This document shows positions 1 to 8,256 of a DNA stretch of 64,000 nt, piece after piece. This stretch comes from a beta proteobacterium L13. GTDB lineage: Bacteria > Pseudomonadota > Gammaproteobacteria > Burkholderiales > Chromobacteriaceae. The stretch is from positions 119,388 through 183,387 of the forward strand of contig AMYZ01000006.1 in NCBI GenBank assembly GCA_000335715.1, written 5' to 3'. The position numbers were made by a program, and so were the translations under genes. A model generated the notes under the pieces. The model was not told the origin of the DNA. It did not search any database and was given only the letters and a program-made list of their open reading frames with translations. Position 1 is the stretch's first letter, and the number at the start of each line of letters is the position of its first letter.

Positions 1-71
1 TATCGCTTTTGTTTGCACCCCAGGGTGGTTTGCTGCCACGGCTGGTGCGTGCCCGTCATTTCACCAATTAG
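1..71 (+). CDS. C-terminal end of a metal ABC transporter permease (partial)
   Basis: An open frame enters from the left edge and ends with TAG at 69-71. The visible tail reads SLLFAPQGGLLPRLVRARHF plus two residues. An FAP-x-GGLL-type stretch followed by a basic tail is common at the C-terminus of ABC-3 family zinc/manganese permeases. The next gene, 8 bases downstream, encodes the matching type of binding protein, so the two are probably one operon. With only 22 residues visible the assignment rests mainly on context. Confidence 0.5.
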   Translation, partial: SLLFAPQGGLLPRLVRARHFTN

Positions 72-79
72 GAAGAGTC

Positions 80-982
80 ATGCGTAAACTATTTGCCATC
101 ACCCTGGCGATGACCCCCTTGCTGGCGTGCGCCAAACTGCCCGTCGTTGCTAGTTTCAGTATCGTTGCCGATGTGGCGCGCGAGGTGGGTGGCGAGCGGG
201 TGGATGTGGTGTCGCTGGTAGCGCCCGATCAGGATGCGCACGTGTTTCAGCCATCGCCTGCCGATGTGCGCAAGTTGGCCGCAGCCAAAGTCTTTGTCGT
301 CAATGGCCTGGGCTTTGAAGGCTGGATGGCGCGCCTGAGCAAGTCTGCAGCCTTCAAGGGGCTCACCGTGACTGCTGCGGCCAAGGTAAAGCCGCTGACG
401 ATGGTGGAGCACGATGAGCATGACGACCATCATGGCCATGATCACGGCCACGACCATGGCAAGCAAGACCCGCACGCCTGGCATAACCCGCAGAACGTCG
501 CACTGTATGCCGAGGCACTGGCCGCCGGTTTTGCCAAGGCCGACCCTGAAGGGGCCGCTTACTATCGCCAGCGCGCGCAGGCTTACAAGGCGCAGCTGCT
601 GGAGCTGGATGGCTGGGCGGCAAAGAGCTTTGCTGCCATCCCGGCCGAGCGCCGCAAGGTGCTTACCTCGCATGATGCCTTTGCCTATCTGGCCGCGCGC
701 TACAAGCTGCGCTTTATGGCACCGCAAGGCGTGAGTACCGATGCGGAGGCGTCGGCCAAAGGCGTGGCCGCCCTGATTCGCCAGGTGCGCAAGGAGAAGG
801 TGAGTGCCGTCTTCTTTGAAAACATGGCGGACCGGCGCTTGCTGGATCAGCTCAGCCGTGAGGCGGGCGTGAAGGTGGGTGGCAAGCTGTATTCTGATGC
901 GCTATCAGCAGCCCCTGAAGCGGCTACCTATATGCAGCTGTTCAAGACCAACGTCGGTGCCTTGGTTGCGGCTATGAAATAA
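80..982 (+). CDS. Zinc/manganese-type ABC transporter substrate-binding protein (ZnuA-like)
   Basis: 300 residues of the cluster A-I (ZnuA/TroA) family, which captures Zn or Mn in the periplasm for an ABC importer. The signal peptide covers about residues 1-18; its end (PLLACA) fits either signal peptidase I cleavage or a weak lipobox. Candidate metal ligands are the His of DAHVFQPSP, the His residues of HAWHNP and the His of TSHDAF. A His/Asp-rich loop at about residues 112-130, just before HAWHNP, is characteristic of zinc-specific members and argues for Zn over Mn. The ATG follows an AGGAAGAG ribosome site. The gene follows a probable permease end by 8 bases and converges, with an 11-base overlap, on the next gene. 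Confidence 0.88.
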   Translation: MRKLFAITLAMTPLLACAKLPVVASFSIVADVAREVGGERVDVVSLVAPDQDAHVFQPSPADVRKLAAAKVFVVNGLGFEGWMARLSKSAAFKGLTVTAAAKVKPLTMVEHDEHDDHHGHDHGHDHGKQDPHAWHNPQNVALYAEALAAGFAKADPEGAAYYRQRAQAYKAQLLELDGWAAKSFAAIPAERRKVLTSHDAFAYLAARYKLRFMAPQGVSTDAEASAKGVAALIRQVRKEKVSAVFFENMADRRLLDQLSREAGVKVGGKLYSDALSAAPEAATYMQLFKTNVGALVAAMK

Positions 983-1634
983 TCAGGTTGGCCAAGTGCC
1001 ATAACCCGATCGCACAGACGGCCAGCCCGGCAAACAGCCGGACTGGCCGTTTTTGTTTGAGCTGTTGCAGTTTTGCCGCGAAGGTGCCCATCAGTAGCAG
1101 ATTGGGCAGCGTGCCCAAGCCAAAGCTCAGCATGGCCAAAGCCCCGCCGCTGGCCGATTGCGTCGCCAGTGCCGCCAGGCTGGCGGTGTAGACCAAGCCG
1201 CAGGGTACCCAGCCCCAAATCGCGCCTACCACTAGGCTATGCAGCGGGTGGCGTACCGGCAGGAAGCGCCGTGCCAGCGGCTGCAAATACTGCCACAGAG
1301 GCGCGCCTAGCCTTTCTATGCGGCCAACCATGGCCGAAAAGCCTGCCAGGTACAGGCCAAGCAAGATCAGCAGAATATTGGCCAAGGCAAACAGGCCGAC
1401 CTGCAGTGGACGGTAGCTGGCTTGTGCCATGCCCCATCCGCTCAGCCCGCCAAGCAGCGCGCCCATCAGTGTATAGCTGGCAAGCCGCCCAAGGTTGTAC
1501 CCCATAAGCAGCAGTGGTTTCTGGCCGGTACCGGTAACGGATATGGCGGTGACAATGCCGCCGCACATGCCCAGGCAATGCACGCCGCCCAGCAGGCCGG
1601 TAAGAAAGAGAGAAAGCAGGCTGATTTCCAGCAT
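972..1634 (-). CDS. TauE/SafE-like membrane protein (COG2836 type)
   Basis: 220 residues with about six hydrophobic segments. The N-terminal signature TGLLGGVHCLGMCGG is characteristic of the DsbD-like/UreH-type transmembrane family often labelled sulfite exporter TauE/SafE or heavy-metal transporter. In many Proteobacteria such proteins sit next to cytochrome oxidase assembly genes and are thought to help metal or cofactor supply. Here the neighbour is a metal-uptake operon, and the two coding ends overlap by 11 bases tail to tail. The conserved CLGMC cysteines could bind a metal or act in redox chemistry. The exact substrate cannot be read from sequence. Confidence 0.8.
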   Translation of the reverse strand: MLEISLLSLFLTGLLGGVHCLGMCGGIVTAISVTGTGQKPLLLMGYNLGRLASYTLMGALLGGLSGWGMAQASYRPLQVGLFALANILLILLGLYLAGFSAMVGRIERLGAPLWQYLQPLARRFLPVRHPLHSLVVGAIWGWVPCGLVYTASLAALATQSASGGALAMLSFGLGTLPNLLLMGTFAAKLQQLKQKRPVRLFAGLAVCAIGLWHLANLIIS

Positions 1635-1931
1635 TTTGGTGAAAACAGTTCTAAAACTAAAGGAAGATTGTAGCAGTGATATTAATAAAAACTGCTATTT
1701 TTTTGACCAAATACGACTATGGTTTATTTCAAGTGAATATTAATGACATTGATGTCATCTCGTTGGAAATACTTGAAAAATCATGGTGATAGTCCATTTT
1801 TAGTACTAGAAAATATCGACATTTCGTCACAAAATGGTCGCCTTTCCGTGAGTGGGGTGGTTTCAATGTCTAGACGTACAGGCACGGTAGAAAAGTCGAA
1901 TAGCCGTGTAGCACAGGTGGGGAGGTAACGT
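1635..1931. other. AT-rich intergenic region, no recognisable gene
   Basis: About 300 bases, clearly more AT-rich than the surroundings, between two outward-facing genes and so presumably carrying both promoters. A 61-codon frame at 1743-1928 resembles nothing I recognise and has no convincing ribosome site. The one clear structure is the perfect palindrome at 1743-1758, listed separately. Confidence 0.4.
1743..1758. promoter_or_regulatory. Perfect 16-bp palindrome, candidate operator
   Basis: ATGACAT-TG-ATGTCAT, two 7-base perfect inverted arms with a 2-base centre, lies between the divergent TauE-like and enoyl-CoA hydratase genes. No T-run follows, so a dimeric regulator site is more likely than a terminator. 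No regulator gene is adjacent. Confidence 0.35.
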
Positions 1932-2708
1932 ATGAGCAAGTCTATTGTGGTTGAACGATTGGGTCAGTCGGCCATTGTTACCATCAGCAACCCACCAGCC
2001 AATGCCTGGACGCTGGAGTCGTTGAAGGCACTTACCTTGGCAATGGAGGTGCTGGATGCCGACGCTCAGGTACGCAGTGTCGTCCTGACGGGTGCTGGTG
2101 AACGCTTTTTCTCTGCGGGTGCGGACTTGACGCAGTTTGCCAACTCGGACCGGGATGCGGCCGCCCGTGTCATCGACGCTTTTGCTGCCGCTTTCAATAG
2201 TGTGCGACAGTTTCGCGGTGTCACCGTTGCTGCCGTGAATGGTTTTGCCGTGGGTGGAGGCCTGGAGTGCGCGCTGGCGTGTGATTACATCGTGATCGAG
2301 CGTGGCGCCAAGCTGGGCTTGCCTGAGGCTTCGGTAGGCCTGATTCCGGGAGCGGGGGGGACGAAGGCGCTGACCGAACGTGTAGGCGTGCCTTGGGCCA
2401 AGCGCATCATTCTGGGTGGCGAGCTGGTGGATGCTGATACGGCTCTGAAAATTGGCTTGGCTGAAGAGGTGGTTGACGCAGGTCTGGCAAAAATCGTGGC
2501 GATCAGTCTGGCCGGCAAGGTGGCCAACCAGTCGCGCAGTGCGGTGCTGGCGGCGCGCCGCCTGATCGAGGTAAGCGCACAAAATACGCTGGAGAGGCAG
2601 CTTCTGCTGGAAAAGGCTGCATTTCTGGAGCTGATTGGCGGCGATGAGCAGCGTGAAGGTGTCGCAGCGTTTCTCGAGAAGCGCCCGCCTTCCTGGCAAG
2701 ACGATTAA
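1932..2708 (+). CDS. Enoyl-CoA hydratase/isomerase family protein
   Basis: 258 residues, usual crotonase length. The oxyanion-hole segments are FFSAGADL (about residue 57) and GFAVGGGLECALACD (about 100-114). The region LGLPEASVGLIPGAGGTK contains the Glu equivalent to Glu144 of rat enoyl-CoA hydratase. The second catalytic Glu (rat Glu164, in SLAMEMVLTG) aligns with Arg in VPWAKRIILGG, so simple hydratase chemistry is doubtful and an isomerase, thioesterase or other crotonase reaction is possible. A strong GGAGGT ribosome site precedes the ATG. It stands alone, with no other beta-oxidation genes nearby, and ends at a good terminator. Confidence 0.85.
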   Translation: MSKSIVVERLGQSAIVTISNPPANAWTLESLKALTLAMEVLDADAQVRSVVLTGAGERFFSAGADLTQFANSDRDAAARVIDAFAAAFNSVRQFRGVTVAAVNGFAVGGGLECALACDYIVIERGAKLGLPEASVGLIPGAGGTKALTERVGVPWAKRIILGGELVDADTALKIGLAEEVVDAGLAKIVAISLAGKVANQSRSAVLAARRLIEVSAQNTLERQLLLEKAAFLELIGGDEQREGVAAFLEKRPPSWQDD

Positions 2709-2728
2709 GCATGGTCAGATGGTAAAAA

Positions 2729-2755
2729 AGCCAGCGGAAACGCTGGCTTTTTTAT
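2729..2755. terminator. Bidirectional intrinsic terminator
   Basis: Stem AGCCAGCG/CGCTGGCT with a GAAA loop. It is flanked by A-rich DNA on the left and T-rich DNA on the right, so it can serve both the gene ending at 2708 (+) and the one ending at 2793 (-). Confidence 0.85.
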
Positions 2756-2792
2756 TATGCAGAGCCGGCATGGCGGCTCTGCTGTGTGTTGC

Positions 2793-3575
2793 TTATTGCT
2801 GAACCTTGGCCTTGGCTTTCAGGTCCTTGATCAGCGCTTCGATACGCTGGGACTGAATGCGTTGTTCCAGTTGCGGGCGCAGTGCATCCACCGGCGGGGC
2901 GGCTTCTACTTTCACATCATCCAGCTTGATGATGTGAAAGCCAAACTGGGTTTTCACCGGTGTGGCGCTCACTTGGCCTTTGGCCAGCTTGATCATGGCT
3001 TCGGAGAACGGAGCCACGAAAGTAGCAGGCTCATTCCAGCCCAGATCGCCGCCATTCACTTTGCTGCCCGGGTCGATGGACTTCTCTTTGGCCAGCTGGT
3101 CAAACGGTTTGCCTTTTTTCAGAGCGGACAATACTGCCTGGGCTTCGGCTTCGGTTTTTACCAGAATATGGCGGGCGCGGTAGCTTTTCTTCTCCGGAAA
3201 CTCGGCTTTAACCTTGTCGTACTCGGCCTTGATCTGGGCGTCAGTAATCGGGTTGGTACGCACATGTTCCTTGATGAAACGGTTTGCCAGTGCCATAGCC
3301 TGGGCATTTTCCATTTCAGCCTGGAAGTCGGCAGATTTATCCATGCCTTTCTTAACGGCTTCCTGGCGCAAAATTTCGGCAGTGATCAGCTGGTCGGTGA
3401 TCATCTCTTTCATCTGCGGGTTGGCAGGCTGGCCCTGGGCTTCCATCATGCGGGCGATGGCATCGATGCGCTGTTGGCTGATGGCCACGCCGTTGACGGA
3501 AGGCGCTGCCATGGCAGCGGAGCCGGCTAGCAACAGGGTGGCAGCAATCAGGGAATGTTTGAAGCGAGTATTCAT
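2793..3575 (-). CDS. Periplasmic peptidyl-prolyl isomerase, parvulin (PpiC/SurA-like) type
   Basis: 260 residues with a signal peptide cleaved near AMA-AP (about residue 24), an N-terminal helical chaperone-like part and one parvulin domain at about 130-225. The active-site histidines are visible in YRARHILV and FGFHIIKLDD, with the core GGDLGW between them, so it should be an active prolyl isomerase helping folding in the periplasm. It lies 18 bases behind a paralogue that has the same architecture but lacks the first histidine. It is the last gene of a five-gene unit starting with yciB. Confidence 0.88.
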   Translation of the reverse strand: MNTRFKHSLIAATLLLAGSAAMAAPSVNGVAISQQRIDAIARMMEAQGQPANPQMKEMITDQLITAEILRQEAVKKGMDKSADFQAEMENAQAMALANRFIKEHVRTNPITDAQIKAEYDKVKAEFPEKKSYRARHILVKTEAEAQAVLSALKKGKPFDQLAKEKSIDPGSKVNGGDLGWNEPATFVAPFSEAMIKLAKGQVSATPVKTQFGFHIIKLDDVKVEAAPPVDALRPQLEQRIQSQRIEALIKDLKAKAKVQQ

Positions 3576-3593
3576 CGTTCTGTTCCGTTCGGG

Positions 3594-4385
3594 TTATTGG
3601 ATGTTGGCCTTCTGGCGCAGCTCGAGGACGGCGTCGCGTACGGCTTTTTCCTGAAGGTCCTGGGCAATGCGCGCCTTGATGCTGTCAAACGGCACTGGCT
3701 GTGCATTGCGGATGTCTTCTACTTTGAAAATGTGCCAGCCCATTTGCGATTGCAGTGGTTTGGCGCTGATCTGGCCTTTGCCAATGGCTTTCAGGGCTTC
3801 GGCCAGAGGCGGCTCCATGGCTGCCAGATTGCCCCAACCCAGGTCGCCACCACGTTCTTTGCTGGCGGTGTCCAGGGATTGCGCCTTGGCCATCTGGTCG
3901 AACTTGGCGCCTTTCTTCAGTGCGGCGATGGCTTTGTTGGCCGCAGCCTCGTCAGCAAGAATGATCTGGCGTACCTGAACCTCTTTGGCGTCTTTGAACT
4001 GGCTGGCGTAACGGTCGTACTCAGCCTTCACATCGGCGTCGCTTACCGGGCGGTTTTTGCTGGCCGCTTCAAAGAATGCCTGTTGCAGCAGATCGTTGCG
4101 GGCCTCATCCAGGCGGGCAAGAAACTCCGGGTTTTTATCCAGGGTGGCTTTGTTGGCGGCTTGCAGTACCAGTTCGCGGTTGATCAGGCGCTGGCGTACA
4201 TCTTCGCGCAGGGCAGGGCTGTCTTGTACCCTGCCGCCATTGGCGTTAATGATCTGGCTGACGGCTTTGTCCAGTACTGTCTGGTCGATGACGGTGCCGT
4301 TAACGGTGGCAATGGGGGCTGCCATGGCAAGGTTGGCCGCGAAGCAGAGCAGGCTGATGCTCAGTGCTTTATTCAATGTGGTCAT
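3594..4385 (-). CDS. Periplasmic parvulin-type isomerase/chaperone, second copy
   Basis: 263 residues, paralogue of the next gene downstream, with a signal peptide ending near LAMAAP and the parvulin core RGGDLGWG followed by MGWHIFKVED. The first conserved histidine (RHI in the sister protein) is Gln here (VRQIIL), so catalysis may be weak and a chaperone role is plausible. The start lies 2 bases after the BolA-like gene. A copy of the GGTTGGCCGC repeat at 4331 falls in the signal-peptide codons (AANLA). Confidence 0.86.
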   Translation of the reverse strand: MTTLNKALSISLLCFAANLAMAAPIATVNGTVIDQTVLDKAVSQIINANGGRVQDSPALREDVRQRLINRELVLQAANKATLDKNPEFLARLDEARNDLLQQAFFEAASKNRPVSDADVKAEYDRYASQFKDAKEVQVRQIILADEAAANKAIAALKKGAKFDQMAKAQSLDTASKERGGDLGWGNLAAMEPPLAEALKAIGKGQISAKPLQSQMGWHIFKVEDIRNAQPVPFDSIKARIAQDLQEKAVRDAVLELRQKANIQ

Positions 4386-4387
4386 GG

Positions 4388-4648
4388 TCAGATTTCTTCT
4401 GGGGTAAGGGTGCGCATGGCAAGGGCGTGGATGCCGTTTTGCATCAAGTCGCCCAGTGCCTGGTAGACCAGTCGTTGGCGTTGCACGCGATTTTTGCCGT
4501 TGAAGGCGGCTGATACGATCAGCAGATCATAGTGCCCACCCGAGCTGGCGCCGGCGTGACCGGCGTGTGCGGCGCTATCGTCCTGGATATCCAGGTGACT
4601 TGGGCTCAAGACGGCAAGCCGGGCTTGCATGGTGTCAATGATGCTCAT
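4388..4648 (-). CDS. BolA family protein
   Basis: 86 residues of the BolA fold, small proteins that work with monothiol glutaredoxins in iron-sulfur handling and stress responses. Family features are the segment [26 protein letters not shown] and the C-terminal [14 protein letters not shown]. The conserved basic-His region appears as RVQRQR, and a His/Gly-rich loop ([12 protein letters not shown]) may supply metal ligands. The start overlaps the YciI stop (ATGA), so translation is probably coupled. Confidence 0.88.
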   Translation of the reverse strand: MSIIDTMQARLAVLSPSHLDIQDDSAAHAGHAGASSGGHYDLLIVSAAFNGKNRVQRQRLVYQALGDLMQNGIHALAMRTLTPEEI

Positions 4649-4947
4649 GCAGGCAATACTTTTCGGAAAGGTTTGACGCTAACCGAGGCATAGACGCCTG
4701 CCGCCACGTATGGGTCGGCTTCTGCCCAGCTTTGCGCCGCTTGCAGGCTGGCGAATTCGGCGACGATGAGGCTGCCGCTGAAGCCTGCGGCGCCGGGGTC
4801 GTTACTGTCTACGGCGGGAAAGGGGCCGGCCAGTATCAGCCGGCCTTCTGCCTGAAGTGCTTGCAGGCGCTCCAAGTGGGCAGGCCGAGCCGCCATGCGT
4901 TGTGCCAGCGAGTCGGCAACGTCCTGGCCGGTAATGGCGTACAGCAT
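4645..4947 (-). CDS. yciI: YciI family protein
   Basis: 100 residues of the YciI-like dimeric alpha-beta barrel. The N-terminus [10 protein letters not shown], the segment [13 protein letters not shown] and the C-terminal [13 protein letters not shown] are typical. Its function is unknown; the fold suggests a small enzyme. The ATG at 4947 is preferred over an upstream TTG because it overlaps the yciB stop (TGATG). yciB-yciI-bolA-ppiC order recurs in Neisseriales. Confidence 0.88.
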   Translation of the reverse strand: MLYAITGQDVADSLAQRMAARPAHLERLQALQAEGRLILAGPFPAVDSNDPGAAGFSGSLIVAEFASLQAAQSWAEADPYVAAGVYASVSVKPFRKVLPA

Positions 4948-5480
4948 CAAGGTGTCTCCTCAATATATTTCGACAGGTACAGGCTTTGCGCAATGACAAA
5001 GGCAATCATCAGGCCGAAGCCGCCAAACAGTTTGAAGCTCACCCAGGTTTCTTCGCTGAAGGTAAAGGCAACAAACAGGTTGATGCCACCCAAGGCCAGA
5101 AAAAAGGCCGCCCAAGCCAGATTCAGCTTTTTCCAGACTGTGTCAGGTAGCTGCAATTGGCTGCCCATCAGGCTCTTCATGCCGAAGCGGCCGGTAAGCT
5201 GGCCGATAATCAGGCCGCCGCCCATGAGCCAATACAGCACCGTGGGCTTCCACATGATGAAATGCTTGTCGTGCAGCAACAGCGTGGCGCCGCCCATGAC
5301 AACAATCAGCCCGAGGCTGATCCACTGCATGGTTTCCACTTTTTTGTGTTTGAGCCAGGTCAGCGCCACCATGATGGTGGTAGCAGCAATGGCGATACCA
5401 GTGGCCAGGAACATGTCCTTGGTCAGCCAGTAGCAACCAAAGAACAGGATGACTGGAAATAGGTCGGAGAGAAATTTCAT
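4947..5480 (-). CDS. yciB: Inner membrane septation protein YciB (IspZ family)
   Basis: 177 residues with five or so membrane segments. It starts [15 protein letters not shown], typical of YciB/IspZ, an inner-membrane protein linked to cell envelope synthesis and septation. Later family features include [20 protein letters not shown]. It is the first gene of the unit yciB-yciI-bolA-ppiC-ppiC. Confidence 0.93.
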   Translation of the reverse strand: MKFLSDLFPVILFFGCYWLTKDMFLATGIAIAATTIMVALTWLKHKKVETMQWISLGLIVVMGGATLLLHDKHFIMWKPTVLYWLMGGGLIIGQLTGRFGMKSLMGSQLQLPDTVWKKLNLAWAAFFLALGGINLFVAFTFSEETWVSFKLFGGFGLMIAFVIAQSLYLSKYIEETP

Positions 5481-5783
5481 GTGCAGGATTATGGGGGCAG
5501 GCTAAATGCAAGACAAGTGTGACAAAGGGGCGGGCTTTTCGTTCATTCGCCGTCAATCGTCGTAGTTGTGTGAGCTGTTGCTCAACTGTGCATCATTTAG
5601 GTTACAGCTATCGTGTGGCTGCTGTGCTGCGTCGTGCAGCGAAGTGAATGAATGACAAGGAAATTTTACGGCAGCGGCAGCGGCTGGGCTGGGGTTGTGC
5701 TGATTTCCTGCGCGCAAAATGCAGCCGGCACGCTATTATGGGCTGTTCGCCTGATTAATACGGCTTCAAGCTGGAGATCCATT
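5481..5783. other. Divergent intergenic region
   Basis: About 300 bases between the outward-facing yciB and DHH genes. The DHH frame stays open back to 5652, but that part lacks family similarity. I see no RNA gene, terminator or clear operator; it presumably holds two promoters. Confidence 0.4.
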
Positions 5784-6716
5784 ATGGCCTATGAAAAGTA
5801 TCGTTTGGTAACCCGCAGTGACTTTGACGGTTTGGTCTGCGCAGTACTGCTTAATGAGCTGGACCTGATAGACGAGATCAAGTTTGTCCACCCGAAAGAC
5901 ATGCAGGAAGGCAAGGTAGAGATCACCAGCCGTGATATCACCACCAACCTGCCTTATGTGCCGGGTGCGTATCTGGCGTTTGACCATCATTTTTCCGAGA
6001 CTTTGCGTAACAGTGGTGAAATCACCAACCATGTGATCGACCCGGATGCGCCGTCGGCTGCGCGCGTGGTGTACGACTACTACGGTGGCAAAGCGCGTTT
6101 TACCGGCATTAGCGACGACATGATGGAGGCGGTGGACAAAGCCGATGCCGCCCAGTTCAGCCGCGACGAGATCCTGGCGCCCAAAGACTGGGTATTACTG
6201 AACTACCTGATGGACGCGCGCACGGGTCTGGGGCGTTTCCGCGAGTTCCGCATCAGCAACTACGCGCTGATGATGGATCTGATCCAGTACTGCCGTAACC
6301 ATACTATCGAAGAAATTCTGGCTTTGCCTGATGTAAAAGAGCGGGTTGAGCTGTATTTCGAACACGAGGCCAAGGCGCGTGAACAGATCGAGCGCTGCGC
6401 TACAGTACACGGCAATCTGGTGGTGCTGGACCTGCGTGAGGAAGACTTGATCCACCCGATCAACCGCTTTGCCATCTACGCCATGTACCCGCAGTGCAAT
6501 ATTTCCATTCACGTATTGTGGGGGCTGAACAAGCAAAATACGGTATTTGCCACTGGTAAATCCATTCTGGACCGCAGTAGCAAAACCAATGTTGGTGCCT
6601 TGATGCTGGAGTACGGCGGCGGCGGCCACGAGGCGGCCGGCACCTGCCAGGTTGAAAACGAAGAAGCGGTTGCTGTGCTGAACGTACTGATCAACCGTAT
6701 CAACGCGGATGGTTAA
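5784..6716 (+). CDS. DHH family phosphoesterase
   Basis: 310 residues. Residues 5-14 (RLVTRSDFDG) form the N-terminal Asp motif, AFDHH is the diagnostic DHH motif that binds manganese, and GGGGHEAAGTCQV near the C-terminus is the DHHA1 substrate-binding loop. Such proteins cleave short RNAs, phosphoadenosine phosphate or other phosphoesters; some are labelled exopolyphosphatase-related. The ATG at 5784 has a GGAGA site 6 bases upstream and starts at the family consensus, so an upstream in-frame ATG at 5652 was not used. The 3' end overlaps the convergent HAD gene by 4 bases. Confidence 0.85.
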   Translation: MAYEKYRLVTRSDFDGLVCAVLLNELDLIDEIKFVHPKDMQEGKVEITSRDITTNLPYVPGAYLAFDHHFSETLRNSGEITNHVIDPDAPSAARVVYDYYGGKARFTGISDDMMEAVDKADAAQFSRDEILAPKDWVLLNYLMDARTGLGRFREFRISNYALMMDLIQYCRNHTIEEILALPDVKERVELYFEHEAKAREQIERCATVHGNLVVLDLREEDLIHPINRFAIYAMYPQCNISIHVLWGLNKQNTVFATGKSILDRSSKTNVGALMLEYGGGGHEAAGTCQVENEEAVAVLNVLINRINADG

Positions 6717-7384
6717 GCCAGCCTGGCCAATAGTGCCTGGGCGGCATGCAGGTCCTGGCATACGGCCAGGGCCTGTTTTGCTATATGGGCTGGCAGTGGT
6801 GCCAGATCGGGAATGATGATGACACGCATATTGGCCGCCAAGGCAGCTTGTGCGCCATGCGGTGAGTCTTCGAGCACGATGCAATCTGCGGGTGCAACGC
6901 CCAGCAGTCTGGCCGCCTTCAGGTAGACATCCGGGGCGGGCTTGCTGTGTGCTACTTCATCGCCGGCCACGGTGTGGGTGAAATAGCGTTGCAAACCAGT
7001 GCGTGCCAGTTTGAGGTCTGCCAGTGTGCGTTGGGTGGCAGTGGCCACGGCGCGTGGCAGGCTTTCCTGCATGCACCAGTCCAGCAGAGGCAAGATGCCG
7101 GGTTTAAGTGGTATTTCAGCCTGGTGTAGCATCTCGTGGTAGCGCTGCCGTGCCAGTTGGCCAAAGGCCTGCACATCATGTCCGTCAGGCAGGGTGTCAG
7201 CCAGGTACTGCAGGCAGCGTTCGGTGGAGAGGCCTACCATCATCTGCAGTTGCGCCTGGCTAAGCGGGATACCGTGTTCCTGTGCTGTTTGTAGCCAGAC
7301 TTGGCCGGACAGGGCTTCGGTATCGATCATCAGCCCGTCCATATCAAATAGCAGGGCGGCAAAGGGGCGGTTAGGCGTAGGCAT
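6713..7384 (-). CDS. HAD-IA hydrolase, beta-phosphoglucomutase/phosphatase-like
   Basis: 223 residues. Motif I is LLFDMDGLMIDTE (nucleophile and acid/base Asp), motif II is ATATQR, motif III is HSKPAPDVYL and motif IV is CIVLEDSPHG. This is subfamily IA with a helical cap, the type that dephosphorylates sugar phosphates. The start at 7384 (MPTPNRPF) puts the family consensus at the N-terminus. A longer reading from 7468 adds 28 unlike residues and would start 14 bases from the divergent parA start. Confidence 0.82.
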   Translation of the reverse strand: MPTPNRPFAALLFDMDGLMIDTEALSGQVWLQTAQEHGIPLSQAQLQMMVGLSTERCLQYLADTLPDGHDVQAFGQLARQRYHEMLHQAEIPLKPGILPLLDWCMQESLPRAVATATQRTLADLKLARTGLQRYFTHTVAGDEVAHSKPAPDVYLKAARLLGVAPADCIVLEDSPHGAQAALAANMRVIIIPDLAPLPAHIAKQALAVCQDLHAAQALLARLA

Positions 7385-7482
7385 GGCAAACTCGGCGTCA
7401 GGCTGGGCATGGCAGAATAAACCAGCAGGTGGCACCTTGCACGTGGTGCGGTAGTGTGCAGCCTGCATTGCAGAAAGTACTT

Positions 7483-8109
7483 ATGGCGTATTCGATATTG
7501 GTGGCCAACCCCAAGGGGGGGAGTGGCAAATCGACCTTGTCTACCAATCTGGCCGGTTTTTATGCGGCGCAGAGCACGCGCATCATGCTGGGCGATGTGG
7601 ATCGCCAGCAGTCTTCCTTGGCCTGGCTGGCTTGCCGGGATGAGGCATTGCCGCCGATTGACGGCTGGAAGGTGGTGGCAGGGGAACCGGCGCGCCCGCC
7701 AAAGGGTACGCAAGTTATTGTGCTCGATAGCCCTGCCGGTTTGCATGGCAAGAAGTTGGCCGCACTGGTGGCCAAGGTGGATCGCGTAATCGTGCCCATT
7801 CAGCCGTCTCCTTTTGACATGTGGGCCAGCCGTGATTTTTTTGAGGTGCTGCTACAAGAGAAGGCAGTGCGCAAGCAGAAGGCCTTTGTCGGGGTGGTGG
7901 GGATGCGCATTGATTCGCGCACCAAGTCTGCGCGCGATCTGCAGCAATTCCTGGATGGGCTGGGGGTGCCGGTGATAGGCTATTTGCGCAATACCCAGCT
8001 ATACGTGCAAGCCGTTGCCATGGGGCAGACGCTATTCGACCTGCCCCCGGCCCGTGCCAGCAAGGAGCGTGAAGCCTGGCAAAGCATTATCGACTGGCTG
8101 GATAATTGA
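7483..8109 (+). CDS. Orphan ParA-family ATPase
   Basis: 208 residues with the deviant Walker A NPKGGSGKST at residues 9-18, the switch region LGDVDRQQSS and VIVLDSPAG for Walker B. These ATPases position DNA, flagella or chemosensory clusters by patterned ATP hydrolysis. No ParB or parS-like partner is next to it, so it is probably a stand-alone ParA/MipZ-like factor and not the chromosome partition gene. The start is the ATG with the family consensus right behind it; an upstream in-frame start at 7429 reaches into the divergent HAD region. Confidence 0.85.
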   Translation: MAYSILVANPKGGSGKSTLSTNLAGFYAAQSTRIMLGDVDRQQSSLAWLACRDEALPPIDGWKVVAGEPARPPKGTQVIVLDSPAGLHGKKLAALVAKVDRVIVPIQPSPFDMWASRDFFEVLLQEKAVRKQKAFVGVVGMRIDSRTKSARDLQQFLDGLGVPVIGYLRNTQLYVQAVAMGQTLFDLPPARASKEREAWQSIIDWLDN

Positions 8110-8145
8110 GCCTGGTGGGCGGCGGCAATAAAATGGTTTTTGTGG

Positions 8146-8174
8146 TTGACACTAGAGAGCTTGGGCTGTAAATT
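8146..8174 (+). promoter_or_regulatory. Strong sigma70-type promoter upstream of guaC
   Basis: A perfect -35 TTGACA at 8146-8151 is followed after 17 bases by TAAATT (4 of 6) at 8169-8174, predicting a start near 8181. Only about 45 bases separate that start from an intrinsic terminator, so the promoter makes a short RNA or an attenuated leader. Confidence 0.65.
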
Positions 8175-8180
8175 TGAAAT

Positions 8181-8256
8181 GTTTGTGCGCGCCCTCTGCG
8201 GAGGCAAGCGCAGGGATAAATGCAAGCGGAAGCCATCGGCTTCCGCTTTTATTTTT
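8181..8256 (+). ncRNA. Candidate small RNA or guaC attenuator leader
   Basis: A predicted transcript of about 76 bases. A first element can fold in two exclusive ways: CCTC/GAGG (8193-8204) or CTGCG/CGCAG (8196-8213). It is followed by a textbook terminator, GCGGAAGCC-ATC-GGCTTCCGC at 8226-8246 with TTTTATTTTT. No second promoter is evident before guaC, which starts 67 bases later, so readthrough control of GMP reductase by a purine-related signal is possible. A free-standing sRNA is the alternative. I do not recognise a known riboswitch class. Confidence 0.45.

Noticed and set aside
1743..1928. 61-codon frame upstream of the crotonase gene
   Set aside because: No ribosome site, odd composition, and it spans the promoter region; kept only as a note.
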